Shown here: in pieces, positions 1-6,500 of the stretch
Layout of the letters: each line of letters opens with the position of its first letter
Position numbering within the stretch: position 1 is the stretch's first letter
Program-made: the position numbers and the translations under genes
The notes under the pieces: model-generated
The model's database searches: none
The model's input: only the letters and a program-made list of their open reading frames with translations
What the model was told of the DNA's origin: nothing
DNA from: Flavipsychrobacter sp.
Lineage (GTDB): Bacteria > Bacteroidota > Bacteroidia > Chitinophagales > Chitinophagaceae
Length of the DNA stretch: 9,978 nucleotides
Direction: 5' to 3'
Assembly (NCBI GenBank): GCA_021156265.1
Contig: JAJNBR010000122.1
Location: 1-9,978, forward strand

Positions 1-615
1 ACTGACACCCATTAATTCGGTAATCGGGTGCTTTGGAATATTGAACGTAAACAGCGAAGGTACGGGAGTGTCAATCTTGTGCCCCGTTTGCTCTAACCAG
101 GCATATTGTTCCTTCTTTGGAAATCCGCCGCACGCAATTAGTACCCTATCTGCAGTGTACGAGGTTTTATCGGCAAAGTTGATCCTCAACCCATCGCCAG
201 TTTTTTCAATACGCTCGACGGATTTGTGGTAACGCACTTCAACGTTTTGTTTCATCATCTCCTGCCAGATGCAATCAATAATGGTCTGCGAATTATCAGT
301 AACAGGAAACATACGCCCGTCGTCTTCCGTTTTCAACTGCACACCACGTTCGCCAAACCAGCTGATGGTATCCTGCGGAGTGAATTGGTATAACGAGCGA
401 CGCAGCAACGCCTTGCCCCTGGGATAACGATCTATAAGTTCCGGCACGTCAAAACAGGCATGCGTGGTGTTACACCGTCCGCCGCCTGACACTTTTACTT
501 TTTGGAGCACCTTTCCTGTTTTCTCAAACACAACTACTTCCCTGCCCTGCAGCCATGGAATGTTTGCAGCAGCGAAGCATCCCGCAGCACCTGCACCAAT
601 GATGGCGATTCGCAT
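1..615 (-). CDS. HI0933/BaiN-like FAD flavoprotein, N-terminal half (runs off left edge)
   Basis: The ATG is at 613-615 and the frame stays open for 205 codons to base 1, so the C-terminal half lies outside the window; family members are usually about 400 aa. The protein opens with a dinucleotide-binding strand and GAGAAG (residues 7-12, GxGxxG), then an acidic strand end (VVVFEK), SGGGRCN at 43-49 and EDDGRMFP at 97-104. These are the hallmarks of the HI0933 family of NAD(P)/FAD-dependent oxidoreductases, which includes BaiN. A later IACGGFPK segment matches the family's second glycine motif, in a shortened form I associate with Bacteroidota. It should be a cytosolic flavoprotein; the substrate is unknown for most members and cannot be read from the sequence. 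Only 3 bp separate it from the maeB stop, so it is probably co-transcribed with maeB. The bile-acid role of BaiN should not be transferred to it. Confidence 0.9.
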   Translation of the reverse strand, partial: MRIAIIGAGAAGCFAAANIPWLQGREVVVFEKTGKVLQKVKVSGGGRCNTTHACFDVPELIDRYPRGKALLRRSLYQFTPQDTISWFGERGVQLKTEDDGRMFPVTDNSQTIIDCIWQEMMKQNVEVRYHKSVERIEKTGDGLRINFADKTSYTADRVLIACGGFPKKEQYAWLEQTGHKIDTPVPSLFTFNIPKHPITELMGVS

Positions 616-618
616 ATA

Positions 619-2895
619 TTATTGACCGGATTTAACCTGTGCTTCCACTACAGCTATGGCTACCATATTCACAATCTGGCGTACACTGCTGCCCAATTGC
701 AATACATGCACCGGCTTACGCAAGCCGAGCAGCATAGGTCCCACAGCTTCAGCACCACCTAGCTCCTGCAATAAATGATAGGCAATATTGCCTGCCGCGA
801 GGTTAGGGAAGATCAGCACATTTGGCGGACCAGTTACGAGATCTGAAAATGGATAGTTCTCGCGGAGCAGATCTTTATTGAACGCCAGACCTGCCTGCAT
901 CTCGCCATCTATCACCATATCGGGATGCATCTCTTTGATGCGGGCTACAACATTCCGCATCAAGATAGCCTCAGGTGAAGCACTACTACCGAAGTTAGAA
1001 TACGACAGCAGGGCGATCCGCGGCTTAATATTGAAGTGCTCCACAGCCCTCGCAGTTTGCAAAGTAATATCTATCAGCTCATCTTCAGTCGGGTTAAAGT
1101 TCACGGTGGTGTCAGCGAAAAACAATGGGCCTTTTTTGGTGAGCATCATGTACATACCTGCTACACGTTTGTTACCCTCTCCCATGCCTATGATCTCCAG
1201 TGCCGGGCGCAACGTATTTGGATATTGGCGTGTCAGGCCCGAAATCAAAGCATCGGCTTCATTGGTTTCCACCATCATGCAGCCGAAGTAAGGACGCTCG
1301 CGCATGGCTTTCTTCGCTTCGTACACATTGTATCCACGGCGTTTACGTTTTTCAAAAAACAGCTTGCCATATTCCTGCCTGCGCGCATGCTGGTCATCGC
1401 TTCGAGGGTCGATGATAGTGACATCTTTTAACTGAAGTCCATTATGTTCGATCAGGTGTTTGATACGTCGTTCGTTACCCAGGAGTATTGGAATAGCGAT
1501 GCCTTCATCGTTCACTATTTGGGCTGCCTTCAGTACCTTCAGATTTTCCGCTTCGGCAAATACCACGCGTTTGGGGTTTTGCTTGGCTTTGTTGATAACG
1601 AAACGTAAGATGTTGTCATCGCTACCGAGGCGACGGTATAGTTCCTCTTCATATGCTGCCCAATCCTCGATCGGCTTTCGAGCAACACCGCTGGCCATTG
1701 CAGCTTTAGCTACAGCAGGCGATACAGTGGTCAACAAGCGCGGATCGATTGGTTTGGGAATGATATATGTAGGTCCGAAGTATAGGCTCTTTTCATTGTA
1801 CGCTACGTTAACCATATCGGGCACTGGCTCTTTTGCAAGAGCAGCCAATGCTTTTACCGCCGCCAGTTTCATTTCTTCATTAATGGCAGTAGCGCGCACA
1901 TCCAGCGCACCACGGAAGATGAATGGAAAACCGAGCACATTATTCACCTGGTTTGGATAATCGCTACGACCCGTAGCCATGATCACGTCGGGGCGTGCTT
2001 CAACTGCTTCATGATAAGGAATTTCCGGGTCGGGATTAGCAAGTGCAAAGATGATGGGCTTATCGGCCATAGGCTTTATCATCTCCCTATTCAACACGCC
2101 ACCACGCGATAGGCCTATAAACACATCAGCTCCTACCAGTGCCTCTGCCAGAGAAATAGTCTCAGCATGCACAGCGAATTGTTCCTTATATGGGTCAAGA
2201 TCGGTACGATCGGGAGTGACAAGTCCCTTACTATCGAACATATACATGTTCCCGACCTTTGCTCCTAACGCAAGATATATTTTGCAGCAAGAAATAGCCG
2301 AAGCTCCTGCACCGCTAATAACAAATTTCACGTTGGAGATGTCCTTGCCAACCAGCTCCAGGGCGTTCAGCAAGGCCGCGCCTGAAATGATAGCAGTACC
2401 ATGCTGGTCATCGTGCATGATGGGAATATTCATCTCTTCCTTCAGCCTGCGTTCGATCTCGAAACACTCCGGCGCAGCAATGTCCTCCAGGTTAATGCCG
2501 CCGAACGTAGGCTCCAGCGCTTTAACAACGGTAACGAACTCGTCAATACTCTTCGGGCTGATCTCGATGTCGAACACATCGATGTCGGCGAATATTTTAA
2601 ACAGCAGGCCTTTACCTTCCATTACTGGCTTAGATGCCTCTGCGCCTATATCGCCTAAACCAAGTACCGCCGTGCCATTGCTTATAACGGCTACCAGGTT
2701 ACCTTTTGCGGTATACCGATAAACGTTTTCCGGATTTGCTGCTATCTCCAGGCAGGGTTCAGCCACTCCGGGCGAATACGCTAGGGCGAGGTCACGCTGC
2801 GTTTTTGTTTCTTTAGTAGGAACTACTTCGATCTTCCCCGGCCTTCCCTTCTCATGATATTCCAGTGCATCTTCTTTCCTTATAAGTTGTGACAT
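619..2895 (-). CDS. maeB: NADP-dependent malic enzyme, two-domain MaeB type
   Basis: Catalyses oxidative decarboxylation of malate to pyruvate with reduction of NADP+, supplying NADPH and pyruvate in the cytosol. The 758-aa length is the usual size of the hybrid form. The malic-enzyme domain covers about residues 10-425. It has the catalytic Tyr40 in LALAYSPG, catalytic Lys95 in MEGKGLLFK, metal ligands Glu137/Asp138 (INLEDIAAPE) and Asp162/Asp163 (HDDQHGTA), the Rossmann motif GAGASA at 195-200, ALANPDPE at 284-291 and the NQVNNVLGFPFIFRGALD signature at about 315-332. Residues from about 430 to the end form a phosphotransacetylase-like domain, which in studied MaeB proteins is regulatory (acetyl-CoA sensing) and not an active PTA. 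The NADP preference is inferred from the family. The ATG at 2893-2895 has a promoter-like sequence just upstream, in the 58-bp gap after the DinB gene. No frameshift or missing catalytic residue was seen. Confidence 0.96.
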   Translation of the reverse strand: MSQLIRKEDALEYHEKGRPGKIEVVPTKETKTQRDLALAYSPGVAEPCLEIAANPENVYRYTAKGNLVAVISNGTAVLGLGDIGAEASKPVMEGKGLLFKIFADIDVFDIEISPKSIDEFVTVVKALEPTFGGINLEDIAAPECFEIERRLKEEMNIPIMHDDQHGTAIISGAALLNALELVGKDISNVKFVISGAGASAISCCKIYLALGAKVGNMYMFDSKGLVTPDRTDLDPYKEQFAVHAETISLAEALVGADVFIGLSRGGVLNREMIKPMADKPIIFALANPDPEIPYHEAVEARPDVIMATGRSDYPNQVNNVLGFPFIFRGALDVRATAINEEMKLAAVKALAALAKEPVPDMVNVAYNEKSLYFGPTYIIPKPIDPRLLTTVSPAVAKAAMASGVARKPIEDWAAYEEELYRRLGSDDNILRFVINKAKQNPKRVVFAEAENLKVLKAAQIVNDEGIAIPILLGNERRIKHLIEHNGLQLKDVTIIDPRSDDQHARRQEYGKLFFEKRKRRGYNVYEAKKAMRERPYFGCMMVETNEADALISGLTRQYPNTLRPALEIIGMGEGNKRVAGMYMMLTKKGPLFFADTTVNFNPTEDELIDITLQTARAVEHFNIKPRIALLSYSNFGSSASPEAILMRNVVARIKEMHPDMVIDGEMQAGLAFNKDLLRENYPFSDLVTGPPNVLIFPNLAAGNIAYHLLQELGGAEAVGPMLLGLRKPVHVLQLGSSVRQIVNMVAIAVVEAQVKSGQ

Positions 2896-2896
2896 T

Positions 2897-2916
2897 GTTG
2901 CTCGTTAAGAAGCAAC
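2897..2916 (-). promoter_or_regulatory. Small inverted repeat in the maeB leader
   Basis: Six-base arms GTTGCT (2897-2902) and AGCAAC (2911-2916) flank an 8-base loop, ending one base before the maeB ATG. The outer arm touches the proposed -7 element. It could be a weak leader hairpin or a small operator, but six-base arms can occur by chance. Confidence 0.25.
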
Positions 2917-2948
2917 TAAGTTAGTAAAAAGCCAGTTGTGCGTACAAA
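2916..2948 (-). promoter_or_regulatory. Putative Bacteroidota-type promoter of maeB
   Basis: Read on the minus strand, TTTG (2948-2945) is followed after 21 bases by TAACTTAG (2923-2916). This matches five of the six fixed positions of the -7 consensus TAnnTTTG, and the spacing is normal for the Bacteroidota primary sigma factor. Transcription would begin roughly 10-15 bases before the maeB ATG at 2895. It lies wholly in the gap between the DinB-like gene and maeB, so maeB and the following flavoprotein gene can be expressed apart from the genes upstream. Pattern match by eye only. Confidence 0.45.
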
Positions 2949-2953
2949 TTGCT

Positions 2954-3550
2954 CTATGCCACAGCTTTAGCGCTGCCGCCTTTTACTGCATCGAGGGTGT
3001 TAGCCAGTTGGACAAAGTGCCGTTGCTGATGGGCAATAACGAACCTGAATGTATCTCCTAGTTTCAATTTGATGAACCTGCTAATGCTGATGGGCACTTT
3101 CAATCTGCCAACATCCGTTTTAGCAGCAGACTGTAACAGTTGCAAAAGTTTCTCTTGGCCATTTATAAACTCAGCTATAACTTTTTCAGCATTTAGATCG
3201 GGCAATGGTACGTGATCTTTAGGAGCGTTCATTTTATTGGCGATCTTACCACCGGCTTTAGGAAGCATCATGTTTGTGAAATAATTGCCAAACCACCCGG
3301 CTTTAAATACGCGGGCAAATTTTACATTTGCTGCCTTGCCTACATTCAAAGCTTTTTCCATCTCAGGCAAATAATACCTGTTATAGCTATTCAGGTGCTC
3401 TATTATTTGTGCAGCACTCCATTTACCCAGCGCGGGCTGCCTGTTTAATGTAGCACTGTCAATACTGCGAACTGTTTCTGTAGTTGCAAGTATTTCCTGT
3501 ACTTCTGCATTCAGGCCAGTCAACAACTCTGTCGTATCAAAAGATGGCAT
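2954..3550 (-). CDS. DinB-like (DinB/YfiT superfamily) putative metal-dependent enzyme
   Basis: A 198-aa cytosolic protein with the DinB_2 signature KWSAAQIIEHLNSYNRYY at 43-60 and, near the end, FRFVIAHQQRHFVQL at 168-182. His52, His174 and His178 form the expected metal triad (a single His, then HxxxH) of the four-helix DinB fold. Characterised relatives are thiol S-transferases or metal hydrolases (BstA and YfiT types), but most are uncharacterised, so the reaction is unknown. The ATG at 3548-3550 is preferred. An upstream TTG at 3604 would add 18 residues, but it lies inside the inverted repeat at 3589-3616 and has no DinB-like sequence. The context before the ATG is AT-rich with no Shine-Dalgarno. 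It follows the Crp/Fnr gene by 62 bp and precedes maeB by 58 bp. The C-terminus is a short Lys/Ala-rich tail. Confidence 0.86.
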   Translation of the reverse strand: MPSFDTTELLTGLNAEVQEILATTETVRSIDSATLNRQPALGKWSAAQIIEHLNSYNRYYLPEMEKALNVGKAANVKFARVFKAGWFGNYFTNMMLPKAGGKIANKMNAPKDHVPLPDLNAEKVIAEFINGQEKLLQLLQSAAKTDVGRLKVPISISRFIKLKLGDTFRFVIAHQQRHFVQLANTLDAVKGGSAKAVA

Positions 3551-3588
3551 ATTTAAAATTTTATGCGAAGCTAGCGCCGTGATACGGC

Positions 3589-3616
3589 ATAAATCTTGGT
3601 ACAAACCAAGATTTAT
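3589..3616. repeat. Perfect 12-bp inverted repeat (hairpin or operator)
   Basis: ATAAATCTTGGT (3589-3600), loop ACAA (3601-3604), then ACCAAGATTTAT (3605-3616): twelve perfectly paired bases around a four-base loop. It overlaps the stop codon of the Crp/Fnr-type gene (TAA at 3615-3613) and its centre lies about 52 bp before the DinB-like ATG. No uridine run follows on the minus strand (only ATTTAT inside the arm itself), so a classical intrinsic terminator is not obvious. Alternatives are a dyad operator for the adjacent regulator or an mRNA-processing hairpin that separates expression of the two genes. Confidence 0.75.
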
Positions 3617-4191
3617 AATTTGACCTTACCCAACAGCTTGCTAAAGGTCGTCGGATCTACGCCAATATATGAAGCCAGGTATTTATGCGGAATGAGATTG
3701 AGCACATGCGGGCTACGGTGCAGCAGCGTCGTAAATTTCTCCTCGGCCGTATAGGACATGATCTCCACTTGTCGCTGTAGAGTACCTGCCAGCACAGCCG
3801 TTAATGCTACCCTCACCCATGTTTCAATTGAACGATGTTGTTGCATGAGAGCATTGAGATCATGCACATGTATACGGAGCAATGTGCTTCGCGTTATAGT
3901 CTCGAGGCAAAAACGAGATGGCTGCTGGGTGAAGAAACTATCAATAATTCCGGAAAAGGATGGCGGATAAGAGAAAACGAGCGTAGCTTCCTTATTGTCG
4001 TGTTCGAAAAAAGCACGTTGTACACCATCCAGAACAAGATATAGATATTTCTCAGTTTCACCGGCTTTTGTGATGGCCTGCTTGCGCTTATAACTTACTT
4101 CGCTCCAACACTGCGAAAGTTCATTCCATGCGCGTTTATCAAGACGATGCACTTTTTCGATCTGCTGTTTGAGGATTTCGTTTGTGTTCAA
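3613..4191 (-). CDS. Crp/Fnr-family transcriptional regulator (TTG start)
   Basis: A 192-aa protein with an N-terminal cyclic-nucleotide-binding-type beta-barrel at about 15-115 (KYLYLVLDGVQRAFF at 48-62 and a cassette-like stretch around FSGIIDSFFTQQPSRF at 79-94), a long dimerisation helix at about 118-145, and a short C-terminal winged-helix part with IPHKYLASYIGVDPTTFSKL at 167-186. Ending just after the recognition helix is normal for the short Bacteroidota group, which generally lacks the classical cAMP-binding signature; the ligand is unknown. No early in-frame ATG exists. TTG at 4191-4189, eight bases after the TAA of the preceding gene, is the most plausible start, with ATT at 4200-4198 as an unlikely alternative, so translation may be coupled to the upstream gene. 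It lies between two DinB-fold genes and may control them. The palindrome at its 3' end is a candidate site. Confidence 0.88.
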   Translation of the reverse strand: MNTNEILKQQIEKVHRLDKRAWNELSQCWSEVSYKRKQAITKAGETEKYLYLVLDGVQRAFFEHDNKEATLVFSYPPSFSGIIDSFFTQQPSRFCLETITRSTLLRIHVHDLNALMQQHRSIETWVRVALTAVLAGTLQRQVEIMSYTAEEKFTTLLHRSPHVLNLIPHKYLASYIGVDPTTFSKLLGKVKL

Positions 4192-4199
4192 GAGTGTAA

Positions 4200-5039
4200 T
4201 TATGCCATTACCGATACCATGCCCAAAGATATCTTACCAAGATCTTCATCGCCTGTTATTTTTACTTTCTCCAGGGCCTCTTCAGGACTTATTCCCTTCG
4301 AAAAAAGTTTCCATGCGGTATCGGGATCAATTTCTACAAGCGCATTAGGTTCAAGGCGTGTAAAGTGACGCAACACCCATCCCTCATCCGTTTTGTTAAT
4401 ATGCCACACACCACCTATATCGGTGGTCACCACTACTTCAACGCTGGTACCTGTTGGAGCATCCACGTATCTATACGTATGTGGAAGCGCACACATAAAT
4501 GTATTAATGAAGGGATAAAACAGCTCTTTGGTCATCAAGCCTTGTCTTCCTACGGCGTTTCTTATTTGTTGCTGGTGAATCCATTTCTCCGTGTATTCAC
4601 GCGCTATATGAAACCAATTTGTGGACATTTCCTCGCCTGCCCATGCCACCGAAAACGGAGCATTCTCCCACGGATCGACTGTTGCCAGGTATTCCGTGTA
4701 TTGCCTACCGGTATTTTCCAGCATTTCAATGATGATCCCTGGGCTTAACCGCTTGCATGCAGCAACCCATTCAGCATTCAGTTCGTTGAGATACAGCACC
4801 AGATCTTTATAGGTATTGATATTTTCCGGCCTGTTAGCCCAATAGTTGTCGCGCAGCATAGACAGTGTGCGCAAGTTCCCGTCCAGCAAATGTGCGGCAA
4901 CATCTTTTACTATCCACTTCCGCGCTATGGTTTGCTTATGCCATTCGTCTGGAGAAAGAGAACGCAGAAGCTCTGTCAGTTTCGCATCAAGTACAGGAAA
5001 CAGGTGAATAACCTCTATAGGTATCACATGGTGTATCAT
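4200..5039 (-). CDS. Maleylpyruvate isomerase N-terminal domain (DinB-fold) protein
   Basis: A 279-aa cytosolic protein. Residues of about 10-160 resemble the mycothiol-dependent maleylpyruvate isomerase N-terminal domain: KWIVKDVAAHLLDGN at 41-55 and REYTEKWIHQQQIRNAVG at 147-164. His50, Glu151 and His155 match the spacing of the metal triad (His, Glu-x3-His) known in that fold. The C-terminal part (about 170-275) looks like the small MDMPI_C/SCP2-like domain (VEIDPDTAWKLFSKGISPEEA at about 246-266). Proven relatives use mycothiol, which Bacteroidota are not known to make, so a different thiol (bacillithiol, for example) or another reaction is likely. ATG 5039-5037 is chosen; another gene ends 21 bp upstream. 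Its TAA is eight bases before the TTG of the regulator gene, indicating one transcript. The substrate cannot be inferred. Confidence 0.84.
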   Translation of the reverse strand: MIHHVIPIEVIHLFPVLDAKLTELLRSLSPDEWHKQTIARKWIVKDVAAHLLDGNLRTLSMLRDNYWANRPENINTYKDLVLYLNELNAEWVAACKRLSPGIIIEMLENTGRQYTEYLATVDPWENAPFSVAWAGEEMSTNWFHIAREYTEKWIHQQQIRNAVGRQGLMTKELFYPFINTFMCALPHTYRYVDAPTGTSVEVVVTTDIGGVWHINKTDEGWVLRHFTRLEPNALVEIDPDTAWKLFSKGISPEEALEKVKITGDEDLGKISLGMVSVMA

Positions 5040-5060
5040 AAACCGAAAATAAAAAAATTA

Positions 5061-5708
5061 CTACAGAGAAATAGTTGTCGCATCGATCTTGGTGAGTATC
5101 GTAAGATCGCCGGGTGCGTATGCTCTCTCCTGGGGCACGCGAATGTCGTCTACCCGGTTTACATTAAGCAGGTCTTGTTGCTGCTGCACGTATGGCGTTA
5201 CATTCTTTATCTCTTGTATCCATTCGTTATTAAACCGCTCCAGCATATTGCCACTGAGGCCTATTTTGACAGCTTTCCTTTCGGTCTTGTTCCCATGTAG
5301 GTCGTGATAGGGTTCCCACTGCAGTTGTACCTCGGACGTTTCCAGCTGTTTTTTCCAGGACGCGTTACTGCCATATATTTCTTTATAAAACGTAGTCATA
5401 ACGGCGAAACGCAAGATCTCGTCAAAACCTTTGCGCGTCATTTTTATAGCCAGCACATTTTCCTGGTTTTCTTTTTGTGCCCAACCCGAATAATGCATCA
5501 TCCACAAAAAGCTAGGTTTCAGCCAGGTAGTTCGGTGAAAATCATAATCATCCCCGCCAAAACGCTGATGCTCTACAGCATGTTGCGCTATACTATCTCT
5601 GAAAGCCTGGTAAACAATTATCGATTCCTTATTAAATTGGGCTATGATAAACTTACCTATCGCAGGCAAATGCCTCTCGTGTTCGTCATGAGATTCCAAA
5701 ATGAGCAT
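5061..5708 (-). CDS. DUF4291 family protein
   Basis: A 215-aa protein recognised by the family's typical blocks: IIVYQAF at 30-36, RTTWLKPSFLWMMHYSGW at 59-76, VLAIKMTRKGF at 85-95, VQLQWEPYHDL at 127-137, KIGLSG at 148-153 and a final conserved stretch around RVPQERAYAP at 190-199. It is full length, with an N-terminal extension of about 15 residues relative to what I recall of relatives. No signal peptide or membrane segment is present. Function is unknown to me; the family is widespread in bacteria and some fungi. The ATG at 5708-5706 is the only early ATG. It is the first gene of the minus-strand run, 21 bp before the maleylpyruvate-isomerase-like gene, and diverges from the 205-aa gene across a 90-bp region. 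Confidence 0.87.
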   Translation of the reverse strand: MLILESHDEHERHLPAIGKFIIAQFNKESIIVYQAFRDSIAQHAVEHQRFGGDDYDFHRTTWLKPSFLWMMHYSGWAQKENQENVLAIKMTRKGFDEILRFAVMTTFYKEIYGSNASWKKQLETSEVQLQWEPYHDLHGNKTERKAVKIGLSGNMLERFNNEWIQEIKNVTPYVQQQQDLLNVNRVDDIRVPQERAYAPGDLTILTKIDATTISL

Positions 5709-5798
5709 AGAGATGATTTACTGTACCGGGTCAAATAATTCATGCCATTCAACGATAGTAACTGGCACGAATTTCGATAAATATAACAAAACTCTGGC
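5709..5798. promoter_or_regulatory. Divergent intergenic region
   Basis: This 90-bp gap separates the DUF4291 gene (leftward) from the 205-aa protein gene (rightward) and must hold both promoters if each is transcribed from here. It is AT-rich near the rightward start. I find only poor matches to the Bacteroidota promoter pattern and no clear palindrome, so no individual elements are assigned. Confidence 0.5.
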
Positions 5799-6416
5799 AT
5801 GGAGCACCCCAGTCACGATATACCCGAACATGAACACGGGGCTAAAAAAAGCCTGAAACACAGTTATAGCGCTGAAAATGCGGACGATGCAGAAGAGTTG
5901 TTTGTTGTTGCCAAGAACCGGTTACTTGACGTGAATAACTGGGACAAAACAGCAGAAACAACGAGCGCCAGCTTTCAACTCACTGATCATCATGGCAAAG
6001 ACCTCCACAGAAAAGCACATACAGGAGATTATATCAAGATAAAGATCCCCGGACCAGGCTCAAAAACAGGCGATGGTTATGACTGGGTGCATATTGAACA
6101 GATCGCTTACGATGACTATCCCGACGAGCATACCGAAGATATACTGATGCAGGTAAGACCTTGCTCAGCTCCCACGAATAATGATGAAGACGTAGCACAT
6201 TTTTTCAAGGAGGACGCAACCAGCACCTTTATCATAGAGCGGCATGGCAAATTACTGGTAGCCCATTATTATGGCAGAAATGAAGTGCCAAATACCAACA
6301 TGGAAAGCCCAACAGACATGGTAAGAAACACCGTCGTAGCCGCAGGCGCCATTATCGGACTATCAGACGTTCAGTGGTCAAACCTCATTAAAGGTTTTCT
6401 GGCATTTGAAGAATAG
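5799..6416 (+). CDS. Conserved-looking protein of unknown function, 205 aa
   Basis: I do not assign a named family. The protein is hydrophilic with a His/Glu-rich N-terminus (residues 1-30, likely disordered). A probable beta-rich core follows: GDYIKIKIPGPGSKTGDGYDWVHIEQI at 76-102, given here only by position and key glycines and prolines, an acidic stretch YDDYPDEHTED at 104-114, RPCSAPTNNDEDVAHFF at 120-136, and an AHYYGRNEVPNT block at 155-166. The C-terminal 30 residues are mildly hydrophobic but too polar for a clear membrane helix. There is no signal peptide, so it is probably cytosolic. I associate proteins of this type with Bacteroidota genomes, but that is memory and not a search. 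The start is ATG 5799, preceded by an AT-rich stretch. It ends 84 bp before the MFS gene on the same strand; whether the two share a transcript is unclear. Confidence 0.82.
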   Translation: MEHPSHDIPEHEHGAKKSLKHSYSAENADDAEELFVVAKNRLLDVNNWDKTAETTSASFQLTDHHGKDLHRKAHTGDYIKIKIPGPGSKTGDGYDWVHIEQIAYDDYPDEHTEDILMQVRPCSAPTNNDEDVAHFFKEDATSTFIIERHGKLLVAHYYGRNEVPNTNMESPTDMVRNTVVAAGAIIGLSDVQWSNLIKGFLAFEE

Positions 6417-6429
6417 CTATAGGGCTATA

Positions 6430-6482
6430 TTTTATTGTAATGGAAACCAGCTTTTTATTGTAGCGTATTAAGCTGACCTTTG
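6430..6482 (+). promoter_or_regulatory. AT-rich leader of the MFS gene with a 10-bp repeat and weak promoter match
   Basis: TTTTATTGTA occurs at 6430-6439 and again at 6453-6462, 23 bp apart (about two helical turns). Downstream, GACCTTTG at 6475-6482 matches five of six fixed positions of the TAnnTTTG -7 element, about 19 bases before the MFS ATG. The nearest upstream TTG (6458-6460) is closer than usual for a -33 element. A promoter here is plausible but not secure. Confidence 0.3.
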
Positions 6483-6500
6483 CAGCCATTTTGACCAGAC

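Noticed and set aside
878..1960. Further plus-strand open frames of 71-166 codons opposite maeB
   Set aside because: All are antisense to the malic enzyme/PTA coding sequence and have no recognisable motifs.
2051..2722. Long plus-strand open frame (223 codons) opposite maeB
   Set aside because: It lies entirely antisense to the strongly conserved maeB; its composition is Ser/Ala/Ile-rich without domain motifs, as expected of a shadow frame.
3551..3604. Extended TTG start (3604) for the DinB-like protein
   Set aside because: It would start within the perfect palindrome and add 18 residues with no family similarity; the ATG at 3550 fits better.
3589..3616. Classical intrinsic terminator
   Set aside because: The stem has no following T-run in either direction beyond the AT pairs in its own arm, so only a hairpin or operator is claimed.
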